This document shows positions 22,863 to 30,403 of a stretch of DNA of 51,967 nucleotides, piece after piece; position 1 is the stretch's first letter, and every line of letters starts with the position of its first letter. The stretch comes from an uncultured Prevotellaceae bacterium (GTDB lineage: Bacteria; Bacteroidota; Bacteroidia; Bacteroidales; Muribaculaceae). A program made the position numbers and the translations under genes. The stretch covers positions 1 through 51,967 of the forward strand of contig ONIL01000034.1 in assembly GCA_900317835.1 (NCBI GenBank), read 5' to 3'. The notes under the pieces were generated by a model. That model ran no database searches and was not told the DNA's origin. It worked only from the letters and a program-made list of their open reading frames with translations.

Positions 22863-25208
22863 ATGAAGGAACTGGAGTATCTTAAAATACCGGTTGAGGT
22901 CGAAGGGGGCAACGTCATCACATTGTTTATCGACCCTCAAAACAAGAACAAGGCTAAACTCTATGAGTTGGAGTCGCCCTCGGCTGGTGAGTATCGTTAC
23001 CAGCTGATGGAGGGCTGCAGCTATCAGTATGAGTTTGTCGGTAAAGAAGATGAAGTATACCAGTTCCAAAAAGAGGATGAAATCATCACGTTCAATAGAT
23101 CCAGGGATCGCCATCCCAATATGGGTACCATTACCACTGGTATCTATGTGGGGCAGTTAAGCCTGTGGGTCGTGAACCGCAAGACAGGCAGTCGGTGTGG
23201 CAGGGTGAACCTGGAAATCCGCAGTACCAAGTCGGACTATGAAAGCGACTATCGCCACATGCTTGACGACATCGCCGAGTACTACACAGACTTAGTGCTG
23301 CAGCAAGGATCGCCAGTGACTCAGCAGCTGAAAATTGATGCGAACAGCTCGTCCAAGACGCTGTATCAGCGCTTCTCGTTTGTGCGTTCTATCGTGGACA
23401 GCGATGCGTTCAGTGAGGCCGTCCACAAGATCATTTCCAATCCTATCAGGAAATGGACTGAAGCCAATATTGAGAAAAACATTGTTGGCGTTAGGCGGTT
23501 GTCCAGGAAGAACATCCGCCAAATAGCCTCAGATAGAGACAGGTTGCCACTGAACAGCAGCATGAGGTGCAAAATGCCATATGGGCTGGATAGCGTGCCC
23601 CGCACCATCGAGGTGGAGTACAAGCGTGACACTATAGACAATCAGGAGAACCAGTTCGTGAAGTTTGTGCTGCGTACATTCTCGAACTTCTGCGCCGAAC
23701 TGAAGTCGTTCAAGAATGCTTCTGACCGTCTCAAGGCAGAGGCAGATTTGACTATCGAGCAGCTTTCGTCTCACCTTGAGAACCAGTTCTTCCGCCAGAT
23801 ATCCATGCCGACACTTATGAACATGAACAGTCCCGTCCTGCAGCGCAAGGAGGGATACCGTGAAGTGTTCCAGGCGTGGTTGCTATTTGACCTGGCCGCC
23901 AAGTTGAACTGGGATGGAGGAGATGACGTTTACGAAGCCGGCAAGAAAAACGTTGCAACACTCTACGAGTATTGGTTGTTCTTCAAGCTGCTGGAGCTCG
24001 TCAGCGAGTTCTTTAACATTGATCCACGTTCCAAGGAAAAGCTCGTTGCACTTGATAGCAATCGTATCAACCTCAATCTGAAACAGGGAAGAACCAGGAT
24101 GGTTTATGGCCAGCAAGAGACCTTCTCTCGCGTGCTCAATGTGGCATTCTACTATAATAGGACGTTCAATAAGGTTGATGAGAAAGAAGACAGCATTCAC
24201 AGAGCAGGGAGCTGGACGATGCCCATGCGCCCCGACTATACGCTGTCGTTGTGGCCTGGAGAAATCACTCAAGAGGAAGCAGAGAAACAAGAACTCATCG
24301 TTCACATCCACTTTGATGCCAAGTACCGCCTGGACAAGGTGCTGCTTGACAGCAACGAGTACGATGTGAACGAAGAAAAACGCCAGCAGGAACTCGGCGT
24401 TTACAAGCGAGCTGACCTACTGAAGATGCACGCCTATAAGGATGCCATCCGCAGGACAAGCGGAGCCTATGTGCTCTATCCTGGCACCGAGAACAAGGAA
24501 ATCCACGGTTTCCATGAGATCGTGCCTGGTTTGGGCGCATTCAGCATCCGTCCAGGACACTGGCAGCAGGACTCCTTCTATCTGAAGCAGTTCCTGGCTG
24601 AAGTGAAAGCCCACCTCATGGACCGCACCTCTCAACGCGAGAAACTGTCTTACCATCAGTTTGACATTCACAAGAAGCCTAATCCATCTATGATGATGGA
24701 GAACGTCCCTGAGCCCGTAGGCGACAATCGTGACTTCCTGCCTGGCGAGGCCTCAGTCATTGTCGCTTACTATAAAGACCAGCGACAGTTGGACTGGATT
24801 CTCGAGAATCATTTATACAATCTTCGGGCTGGTTTGGATAAAGGCTCTATCGCTCTTGAGGGAGAGATCATTAATGCCCGATATGTACTGCTCTACAATG
24901 ACAAAGAGGCAACCCATATGATTCGCATAAGGCGAAAGGGCCCCAAGGTTTACACCAGAGCTCAACTGATCAGTATGGGCTACCCTCAATATTTAAAAGA
25001 GAGCACATCAGAAGTTGACTTTGAGCGTGAGGAAAAAGAAGCCAATAGAATTTACCTGGTTTTCAACCTTTATAAGGACAACAGTTGCGAAAAAGAGTAT
25101 CAACAGTATAAATGGGATGCTGTCGCCCTTGCAGGCAAATTCACAAGAATCGGCCGCTCTTTCCCCATCAGCCTGGTTGACCTGCTAAAAAAAGCCAAGC
25201 AACGATGA
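22863..25208 (+). CDS. DUF2357 / McrC-like PD-(D/E)XK nuclease (LlaJI.R2-like)
   Basis: A 781-residue protein. The N-terminal half matches the DUF2357 pattern of McrC-like and LlaJI.R2 proteins (RSIVDSDAFSEAVHKI, VEYKRDTIDNQENQFVKFVL, LYEYWLFFKLLELV). A nuclease core follows: RPDYTLSLWPGE (Asp ~457) and, after a spacer, ELIVHIHFDAKYRLD with the D-A-K pair at ~485. These are the acidic and lysine positions expected of PD-(D/E)XK enzymes. Residues ~520-600 continue the fold (MHAYKDAIRRTSGAYVLYPG), and the C-terminal ~170 residues are uncharacterised. It should be the DNA-cleaving subunit acting with the NTPase at 17949. It ends the rightward cluster and faces the excisionase-integrase genes. 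Confidence 0.85.
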   Translation: MKELEYLKIPVEVEGGNVITLFIDPQNKNKAKLYELESPSAGEYRYQLMEGCSYQYEFVGKEDEVYQFQKEDEIITFNRSRDRHPNMGTITTGIYVGQLSLWVVNRKTGSRCGRVNLEIRSTKSDYESDYRHMLDDIAEYYTDLVLQQGSPVTQQLKIDANSSSKTLYQRFSFVRSIVDSDAFSEAVHKIISNPIRKWTEANIEKNIVGVRRLSRKNIRQIASDRDRLPLNSSMRCKMPYGLDSVPRTIEVEYKRDTIDNQENQFVKFVLRTFSNFCAELKSFKNASDRLKAEADLTIEQLSSHLENQFFRQISMPTLMNMNSPVLQRKEGYREVFQAWLLFDLAAKLNWDGGDDVYEAGKKNVATLYEYWLFFKLLELVSEFFNIDPRSKEKLVALDSNRINLNLKQGRTRMVYGQQETFSRVLNVAFYYNRTFNKVDEKEDSIHRAGSWTMPMRPDYTLSLWPGEITQEEAEKQELIVHIHFDAKYRLDKVLLDSNEYDVNEEKRQQELGVYKRADLLKMHAYKDAIRRTSGAYVLYPGTENKEIHGFHEIVPGLGAFSIRPGHWQQDSFYLKQFLAEVKAHLMDRTSQREKLSYHQFDIHKKPNPSMMMENVPEPVGDNRDFLPGEASVIVAYYKDQRQLDWILENHLYNLRAGLDKGSIALEGEIINARYVLLYNDKEATHMIRIRRKGPKVYTRAQLISMGYPQYLKESTSEVDFEREEKEANRIYLVFNLYKDNSCEKEYQQYKWDAVALAGKFTRIGRSFPISLVDLLKKAKQR

Positions 25209-25275
25209 TTGTTTTAAACAACGATTAGGGCTCAAGTGGCAATGCAAGGGAGCCCGTTGCTGGTGTGAAAGAGAA

Positions 25276-25473
25276 TCAGTACTGTGCTCTCCAGATGCGT
25301 TTAATCTCTCTGCCCATATAGAACTTGTGTTTGTTGGCTCTTCTGATGCCAAATCGGACTTTACCCTCGTTTTCCCACCGTAATAGTGTATTGCGATGAA
25401 TGCCAAGGAGCTTACTCGCTTCTCCAGAGGAGTAGCGTGCAAAATCTGATACTTTAGGCTCTTCGTTTACCAT
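25276..25473 (-). CDS. Small excisionase/MerR-type HTH protein
   Basis: A 65-residue protein with one winged-helix HTH of the MerR/excisionase kind: ARYSSGEASKLLGIHRNTLLRWENEGKVRFGIR. A short strand (HKFYMGREIKRIW) follows. Proteins of this size beside an integrase usually act as recombination directionality factors or control excision. It lies 38 bases downstream of the second HTH gene on the same strand, so the two are probably co-transcribed. Confidence 0.75.
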   Translation of the reverse strand: MVNEEPKVSDFARYSSGEASKLLGIHRNTLLRWENEGKVRFGIRRANKHKFYMGREIKRIWRAQY

Positions 25474-25511
25474 GTCGTTATATCTCCTTTCTTAGTTGTT
25501 GATTTTGGTCA

Positions 25512-25823
25512 CTATAATCTGGTGCCGACAATCCGCTCGATGTCGCTTTTGCGATAACGGCGTTTACCTCCAATCTCCACTTTCTTGAGTACTCCACTCT
25601 TGTCCCACCGATACAGTGTCATTTTCGACACATGTAGCAGTTTTGAGGCTTCGTCAAGAGTGATTAATACATCAGCTTTTGCGGCTGCTTCTGCCTCAAA
25701 CATAGCGATAGACTTGGCCCCGAGAAGGATTTCCTCGGCAAATGCTTTCAGGTCTCTACCTGAGAGTTGAAAGATGACGTTTGGATGTTCGTCAATTAAT
25801 GCGTTCAAACTTAAATAATTCAT
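25512..25823 (-). CDS. Excisionase-family HTH_17 protein
   Basis: A 103-residue protein from the preferred start at 25823 (MNYLSLNALIDEHPNVIFQL). The frame runs to 25907, but that part covers a large inverted repeat and has an unlikely sequence. The N-terminal helix region (LKAFAEEILLGAKSIAMFEAEAAA) precedes a C-terminal helix_turn_helix_17 domain (VLITLDEASKLLHVSKMTLYRW, then KKVEIGGKRRYRKSDIERIVG). This is the standard layout of Bacteroidetes mobile-element HTH/excisionase proteins that precede or follow a tyrosine integrase. It probably binds the inverted-repeat region just upstream. Confidence 0.8.
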   Translation of the reverse strand: MNYLSLNALIDEHPNVIFQLSGRDLKAFAEEILLGAKSIAMFEAEAAAKADVLITLDEASKLLHVSKMTLYRWDKSGVLKKVEIGGKRRYRKSDIERIVGTRL

Positions 25824-25840
25824 AGATAATAAAATAAAAA

Positions 25841-25981
25841 CGTGAACCGTTGCACCTAAAGTCGAGGCACTTAGGATAGCCTTATCGACGATGCAAAAGC
25901 GGTTCACGCCTATAGAGCGAGAACCACTATGCAGCCCTGTCGATAATTCAAAAAGTTCCTAAGTTTTCGACTTTAAACAGG
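25841..25981. repeat. Large imperfect inverted repeat upstream of the excisionase gene
   Basis: The left arm (about 25854-25910) contains TAAAGTCGAGGCACTTAGGA, TTATCGAC and TGCAAAAGCGGTTCACG. The right arm (about 25915-25981) holds the complements in reverse order: AGCGAGAACCACTATGCA, GTCGATAA and TTCCTAAGTTTTCGACTTTA. Three blocks match around a centre near 25911, with small indels between. CGTGAACCG at 25841 adds a second, nested pairing with CGGTTCACG at 25900-25908. It lies between the integrase and the excisionase genes and may be a site for Xis/Int or a nicking enzyme. Confidence 0.65.
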
Positions 25982-26101
25982 AGCATAATGTTTCTGTATA
26001 ACCCACAATGTTTTGTCACTCGCAGTGGAATGACGTGGCAAATATACACAATATCTGAGAAATACTGTGCGCCTGCCAGAAGAATTATGATGATATGAGG
26101 G

Positions 26102-27463
26102 TTAGTCCAAGGCTGAAACCATGTCGCGTTTCAGCTCTTGATCGACCTCACGATAGCGTGCGAAGGCAGCGCTATTAGGAGCATGACCAGTCAGCTCGCT
26201 CACAAGAGCCTGGTCTTTGAACGTCTTATAGATGATGTGAGTGAACGTCCTTCTCGCCATGTGGCTACTTGCAATCTCGTTAATGGGACGTATCTCTTGC
26301 TCACCGGTGAGGGAGTTGCGAATAACCACGTTTCGGGTTATTCCGGCGATGGTCATGATCTCTTTGATGGCCTCATTGTATTTCTGGTCGCTGATGAAGG
26401 GCAGCAGTGCCTTGCGATCTTCATCGGCATAACGTTCCAGTATGGCCGTCGCCATTTTGTTGAGAGGAATTTTCAGTGTTAGAGGGTGCCCAGTGCTCGT
26501 CTTGCGGGCAATGTAATGAACCTCACCATTGATGACGTTGGCCCGTGTCATCGTCTTCAGGTCGCTCACACGGCAGCCGATGCAGCAATGGAACAGGAAG
26601 ATGTCGCGTTGCACTGCGAGTGCAGGCCGACGGCTGAGATCAGTGTCACGGAGTTGATAAAGTTCATCATGGGTGAGCATGTAGGGAGTGCCATAGACCT
26701 CTTTGGATATTTTGAATTTGCGGAACGGACTTTTGTCCATGAGTTCCTGATCAATTGCCCACATAACAAACGCTCTCAGTTTTTTGAAATAGCCGTTGAC
26801 CGTATTCTGGCCGCGTTCCCCGGGCATTCGGCTCTCGGGGACTGCCTTGAGAATCTTTGGGAACTTCTTGAGCAGTTTGAATTCATGCTTCATGTAGTGG
26901 TCCAGCTCATTCAAAAGATTGACATCAATGTTTGAGAACGTGATGTGAAACTCGGGGTCCACCACTTGCTTGTACATTTCAAAACGTTGAAATATCCGAT
27001 AGAACACCATATACTGCCTGTATGTGCCAGGCGTCTGCGGCTTGTTCTCAAGAAACATGTCGAAGTAATCGAATATGGTGGGCGCCTTAGTTTCATCGGC
27101 CTGTGGGGTAGGGGCCTCTTCAGCAAAATATGACTTCACAGTTTGAGCGAGCCATCCTTTCCCAATGTTGTTAAGGCCTTGCTCCAATACCTGCTGATCA
27201 ACGAAGGCGATAAGCTCTTCAAGTTGTTTCTTCGTCTCCTCGCTGTGATGAGCCTCAGGGTTCTTCAGCCTGGGCACTGCAATAACGAGTCGTTTAGAAG
27301 AACGTCCCTTGGTGCTTGTGTATTTCTCTTCTCTAACATGCTTTGCAAACACGCGTAATCCCGTTGCGGCCTGCTGATCGATACCACCAAGTCTCAGTCT
27401 AATTGACAATTCAACGCGTCCAGCTTTGTCTGTTTTCTTCGTTGTGGATATTTCGTAAGCCAT
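26102..27463 (-). CDS. int: Tyrosine recombinase / integrase
   Basis: A 453-residue protein of the Bacteroidetes transposon/phage integrase type. The N-terminal Arm/SAM-like region (~1-215) includes TKKTDKAGRVELSIRLRLGG and a core-binding domain (~125-240). The catalytic domain shows R in HCCIGCRVSDLKTM, H-x-x-R in SSHMARRTFTHI, the second His in LTGHAPNSAAF and the nucleophilic Tyr in FARYREVDQE, so it should be active. It would integrate and excise the surrounding element at a short core site, still unidentified. It has its own strong promoter. The HTH genes at 25276 and 25512 follow on the same strand. Confidence 0.92.
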   Translation of the reverse strand: MAYEISTTKKTDKAGRVELSIRLRLGGIDQQAATGLRVFAKHVREEKYTSTKGRSSKRLVIAVPRLKNPEAHHSEETKKQLEELIAFVDQQVLEQGLNNIGKGWLAQTVKSYFAEEAPTPQADETKAPTIFDYFDMFLENKPQTPGTYRQYMVFYRIFQRFEMYKQVVDPEFHITFSNIDVNLLNELDHYMKHEFKLLKKFPKILKAVPESRMPGERGQNTVNGYFKKLRAFVMWAIDQELMDKSPFRKFKISKEVYGTPYMLTHDELYQLRDTDLSRRPALAVQRDIFLFHCCIGCRVSDLKTMTRANVINGEVHYIARKTSTGHPLTLKIPLNKMATAILERYADEDRKALLPFISDQKYNEAIKEIMTIAGITRNVVIRNSLTGEQEIRPINEIASSHMARRTFTHIIYKTFKDQALVSELTGHAPNSAAFARYREVDQELKRDMVSALD

Positions 27464-27492
27464 TGTGTATTAGTGTTATTATTTATGTTCTG

Positions 27493-27524
27493 CAAAGTTA
27501 CATCTTTTCTCTGAATCTACCAAA
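27493..27524 (-). promoter_or_regulatory. Integrase promoter
   Basis: On the minus strand, TTTG (27521-27524), exactly 20 bases, then TAACTTTG (27493-27500). It gives a leader of about 25 bases to the ATG at 27463. Confidence 0.7.
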
Positions 27525-27871
27525 TTTCATCCCCATATCCATCCCCATATAAAGTGTTTTTTTGTGATTTTTTTAGATATACCCCAAGTTATAGAATTAA
27601 GTGTGATATATCAATAAATAACTAATATACAGGTGTTTATTTATATCAAATTCTCTAAGTCTTAACATCGCCAAATCTGCCCAAAACGAAATTAATTAAC
27701 CCCACGGGTTCACGATAATTTTATTATAAGTATCTGATTGTCAATAGATACAGAAAAGATATAGTTGCGTTTTGGTGAGTTTTTGGCGACTTATTCGGCG
27801 CAAAGTGTAACAGGTGCTGGCATTATTTCTCGCTTCAATTGCAATACAAGCCCTTAGCGCCTCATGATACA

Positions 27872-27894
27872 AAGACAAATCCCTCATTTGTCTT
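27872..27894 (-). terminator. Hairpin terminator of the DUF285 repeat gene
   Basis: AAGACAAAT (27872-27880), a 5-base loop, and ATTTGTCTT (27886-27894) form a perfect 9-bp stem. It lies 13 bases after the stop at 27908. The T-tract after it is short. Confidence 0.5.
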
Positions 27895-27907
27895 GATTTG
27901 TTGTGGT

Positions 27908-29704
27908 TTAATTCCAAGTGCCACCTAGCACGTAGTCGATGAGGGCGGTGACGTCGCTGATGTTAATGCTGCTGTCCTGGTTGCAGTCGGCTGCTGGGTT
28001 GCTGATGGTGCCGCCGCCCAGCACCAGGTCAATCAGGGCCGTCACATCGCTGATGTTCACGTTGCCGTCGCCGTTCACGTCGCCACGCGACGTAGCGCTG
28101 ATGATAGCCACATTGTCCACCGCGAAGTAGTCGCCCGGTCTATTGACGCTGATGTCCTTGGTGTAGCTCCATTCCAACGTGCATTCCCCTGCGGGCAAGT
28201 AAACGGAATAGGTTTCCCAGCCAGCGTTCTGATACTCGCCGTAAGCGATTTGCTCCACGCCGTTGATGCTGAAAGAGCATCTGTCATGCAGCGTTGATGT
28301 GCCTTCGCCCCAGGCCTTGAAGTCAAACTCCAGAATATCGCCCTCGACAGCGGTTACCGTCGCCGTCATCACCGAGGAGCTGTTTGCCACGCCCGCGTTG
28401 CCTGACTGGGCATACATGCGGCTACCCTCCTGTATAACTGTCCAGGGATAATTCCCCGTGGACTCGAAGTGGATGTTGCCGCCCTCGACGTTCAATGCAT
28501 CGTCAAGCAAGTCAGGAGCGGTGAAATAGCCCGGATTGCTGGAACCGCCGTCGATGTGGGCATAAGCCTTGTCCACATGGTTGGCATCATAGGTAGTGCC
28601 CAAGCCGCCCACCAATTTGGTGCAATAATAGAACATATAATCGGAACTCGTCACGGCTGCCGTGCTCCAGCCGTCGCCCACATAGATGGTTTTCATGTTA
28701 GTGCAATCAAAAAACATCCATTTCATATTGGTCACCTTGGCAGTGTTGAAACTGCTCAAGTCAAGGCTCGTCAAGGCTGAACAATTTTCGAACATCCTGT
28801 TCATTGTGGTCACGTTGGACGTATTGAAGTTGCTTACGTCGAGGCTCGTTAAACTGTTGCAATCACTAAACATGATACCCATATTGGTCACATTAGCCGT
28901 ATTGAAACTGCTCACGTCAAGATTCGTTAAGGCACTGCACCCCCAGAACATGCTTTCCATGTTGGTCACGTTGGACGTATTGAAATTTCTCAAGTCTAGA
29001 CTCGTCAAGCCACAGCAATTACTGAACATGTCACCCATGCTGGTCACGTTGTCCGTATTGAAGTTGCTCACGTTGAGGCTTGTCAAAAGTTTACAATGTC
29101 GGAACATGTATCTCATTTCGGTCACATTAGCGGTGTTGAAATTGCTCACATTAAGACTTGTTAGAGATTCACAATGGTCGAACATGCCATACATATCAGT
29201 TACACTAGCCGTATTAAAGTGGCTCAAGTCAAGGCTCATCAAAGATTCACAATTATAGAACATACATCGCATATCAGTCACATTGGCCGTGTTGAAGGAA
29301 CTCAGGTCAAGATTCTTCAAAGAAGAACAACCACCGAACATCCAACCCATATTGGTCACCTCACTAGTGTTTAAGTAGGCGATTCCGGTGATGGATTGAA
29401 GATTCTCCATATCACAAAACCAGCTGTATGTGGTCGTCGGGGTGGCAATGACGAATGGGGATTTAAAGACCACTCGGGTCACACTGGTGTAGGTGCCATC
29501 CAAGTACCACCCAGGGGAGCTGTAGCCAGTGTTCAAGTCATAGGTCGTGCCAGTGCGGGTGCTACGCTGGTTATCGTAGTAGAACGTCAGCGTCGTGTTC
29601 GACGGCGTGTAGTTGGCATAGGCCTCGACAGCAGCCTGCATGCCCAGGGCGCACATCATCGCCGCCACGAGGGCGAAGAGTCTAAAGAGTAGTTTCTTGC
29701 TCAT
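27908..29704 (-). CDS. BspA-type DUF285 repeat surface protein with dockerin-like C-terminus
   Basis: A 598-residue exported protein. The signal peptide is MSKKLLFRLFALVAAMMCALGMQA. From ~95 to ~375 there are ten near-identical 26-residue units of the form MFxxCxxLxxLDLSxFNTxxVTxM, a DUF285/BspA-like repeat. These are visible in DNA as a 78-bp period. Residues ~395-530 resemble a lectin-like or carbohydrate-binding beta domain (GGNIHFESTGNYPWTVIQ to YFAVDNVAII). The C-terminus has two dockerin-type calcium repeats (GDVNGDGNVNISDVTALIDL and DCNQDSSINISDVTALIDYV). BspA-like proteins mediate adhesion to host or bacterial surfaces. A TACCTTTG box lies 67 bases upstream of the start. Confidence 0.88.
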   Translation of the reverse strand: MSKKLLFRLFALVAAMMCALGMQAAVEAYANYTPSNTTLTFYYDNQRSTRTGTTYDLNTGYSSPGWYLDGTYTSVTRVVFKSPFVIATPTTTYSWFCDMENLQSITGIAYLNTSEVTNMGWMFGGCSSLKNLDLSSFNTANVTDMRCMFYNCESLMSLDLSHFNTASVTDMYGMFDHCESLTSLNVSNFNTANVTEMRYMFRHCKLLTSLNVSNFNTDNVTSMGDMFSNCCGLTSLDLRNFNTSNVTNMESMFWGCSALTNLDVSSFNTANVTNMGIMFSDCNSLTSLDVSNFNTSNVTTMNRMFENCSALTSLDLSSFNTAKVTNMKWMFFDCTNMKTIYVGDGWSTAAVTSSDYMFYYCTKLVGGLGTTYDANHVDKAYAHIDGGSSNPGYFTAPDLLDDALNVEGGNIHFESTGNYPWTVIQEGSRMYAQSGNAGVANSSSVMTATVTAVEGDILEFDFKAWGEGTSTLHDRCSFSINGVEQIAYGEYQNAGWETYSVYLPAGECTLEWSYTKDISVNRPGDYFAVDNVAIISATSRGDVNGDGNVNISDVTALIDLVLGGGTISNPAADCNQDSSINISDVTALIDYVLGGTWN

Positions 29705-29770
29705 AGTTATCGGGATTTATTGGTTAATATTATTGTTTGCTGTTTGGTATTACTTGCGAGGTTTGACTCA

Positions 29771-29778
29771 CAAAGGTA
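29771..29778 (-). promoter_or_regulatory. -7 box (TACCTTTG) of the DUF285 gene
   Basis: The complement of 29771-29778 reads TACCTTTG and lies 67 bases upstream of the ATG at 29704. No clear TTTG is seen at -33. Confidence 0.4.
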
Positions 29779-30293
29779 ATCAATTTTTACCAATTTCCAT
29801 CATCGGTTTGCCCATTTCCCATCTCCCGTAGTCGCCTTATATACATAACTGAGATTTAACTAACGCTTTTATTAACAACTGATTACAATAACAACGACAT
29901 TATGAAACATCCTTTGAAAATTACAAATTATACGACTCAACTATCAGACATTGGAACGCGGGCGCTACAGGTGATGCTTGCTTGACAAGTCGCAATTTGC
30001 AACAAAATTATTATCTCTAATATATTATCGTTTAATCACTATAGTTATGATAAAATTTCTACTCTTTGTCGCGGTTGCTATAATTGTGTCAATGGCTGGC
30101 GCTGGTAAGAAGCGTAAGGAAGAGATTGACTAGATTAACGGTGCTGAGCAATCTGCTCACTGTCTGCTGTTTAGATTTCATATCATTTTATCATGGTCCG
30201 CATCGCCCTTGTGATTCATCAAAATCACTGGAGAATAACTTGCATATTCAAAGAATTCTTACGATATTTGCCTACAAATTGTGCTAACCGTGA
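29779..30293. other. Intergenic region between the DUF285 gene and the M6 protease
   Basis: Mostly AT-rich non-coding sequence. The only item of note is a 28-codon membrane-peptide frame at 30047-30133. Another 27-codon frame at 29902 has no supporting features. Confidence 0.4.
30047..30133 (+). CDS. Possible 28-residue membrane micropeptide
   Basis: ATG at 30047 opens MIKFLLFVAVAIIVSMAGAG, followed by KKRKEEID and TAG. A single hydrophobic helix of about 17 residues with a charged C-terminal tail is the usual form of small bacterial membrane peptides. There is no homolog I can name. The surrounding DNA is AT-rich and the frame is short enough to arise by chance. Confidence 0.3.
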   Translation: MIKFLLFVAVAIIVSMAGAGKKRKEEID

Positions 30294-30324
30294 TTTGTAT
30301 TCATGGAATTGACCATCACTTTTG
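30294..30324 (+). promoter_or_regulatory. Probable promoter of the M6 protease gene
   Basis: TTTG at 30294-30297, 19 bases, then CACTTTTG at 30317-30324, one mismatch from TAnnTTTG. It leaves a leader of about 75 bases before the ATG at 30404. Confidence 0.5.
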
Positions 30325-30403
30325 TATCAATCAGTGCTGTGCACGCTTTACAAACATTATTTTAATCACGTTAACAGTTTATCATTTTTAAATATAAAGC
30401 ATC

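Larger units (their letters stand above)
7905..27530. mobile_element. Putative integrative defence island (left boundary not determined)
   Basis: Two excisionase-type HTH genes and a tyrosine recombinase lie at the right end (25276-27463). All defence genes from 8057 to 25208 point toward them. Base composition changes sharply from gene to gene inside the region. No tRNA gene and no clear pair of attachment-site repeats was found, so the limits given are nominal. The left end may lie further left, within the repeat-rich first 7 kb. Confidence 0.4.
27464..27907. other. AT-rich intergenic region beyond the integrase; possible element end
   Basis: It contains the integrase promoter and a short tandem repeat (TCCCCATATCCATCCCCATAT near 27531-27551). 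An AT-rich stretch with no open frame follows, then a terminator hairpin near 27872. An attachment site would be expected here or nearby, but no matching core was found elsewhere in the window. Confidence 0.45.

Noticed and set aside
25228-25255. GGGCTC...GAGCCC hairpin after the McrC-like gene
   Set aside because: A 6-bp stem with a 16-base loop and no T-tract on either strand. Too weak to call a terminator.
27531-27551. Short tandem repeat near the integrase as a possible attachment core
   Set aside because: No second copy was seen at a plausible left end, so it cannot be called an att site.
29902-29985. 27-codon frame starting MKHPLKITNY
   Set aside because: No hydrophobic segment, no homology and no ribosome-binding context. 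Likely chance.
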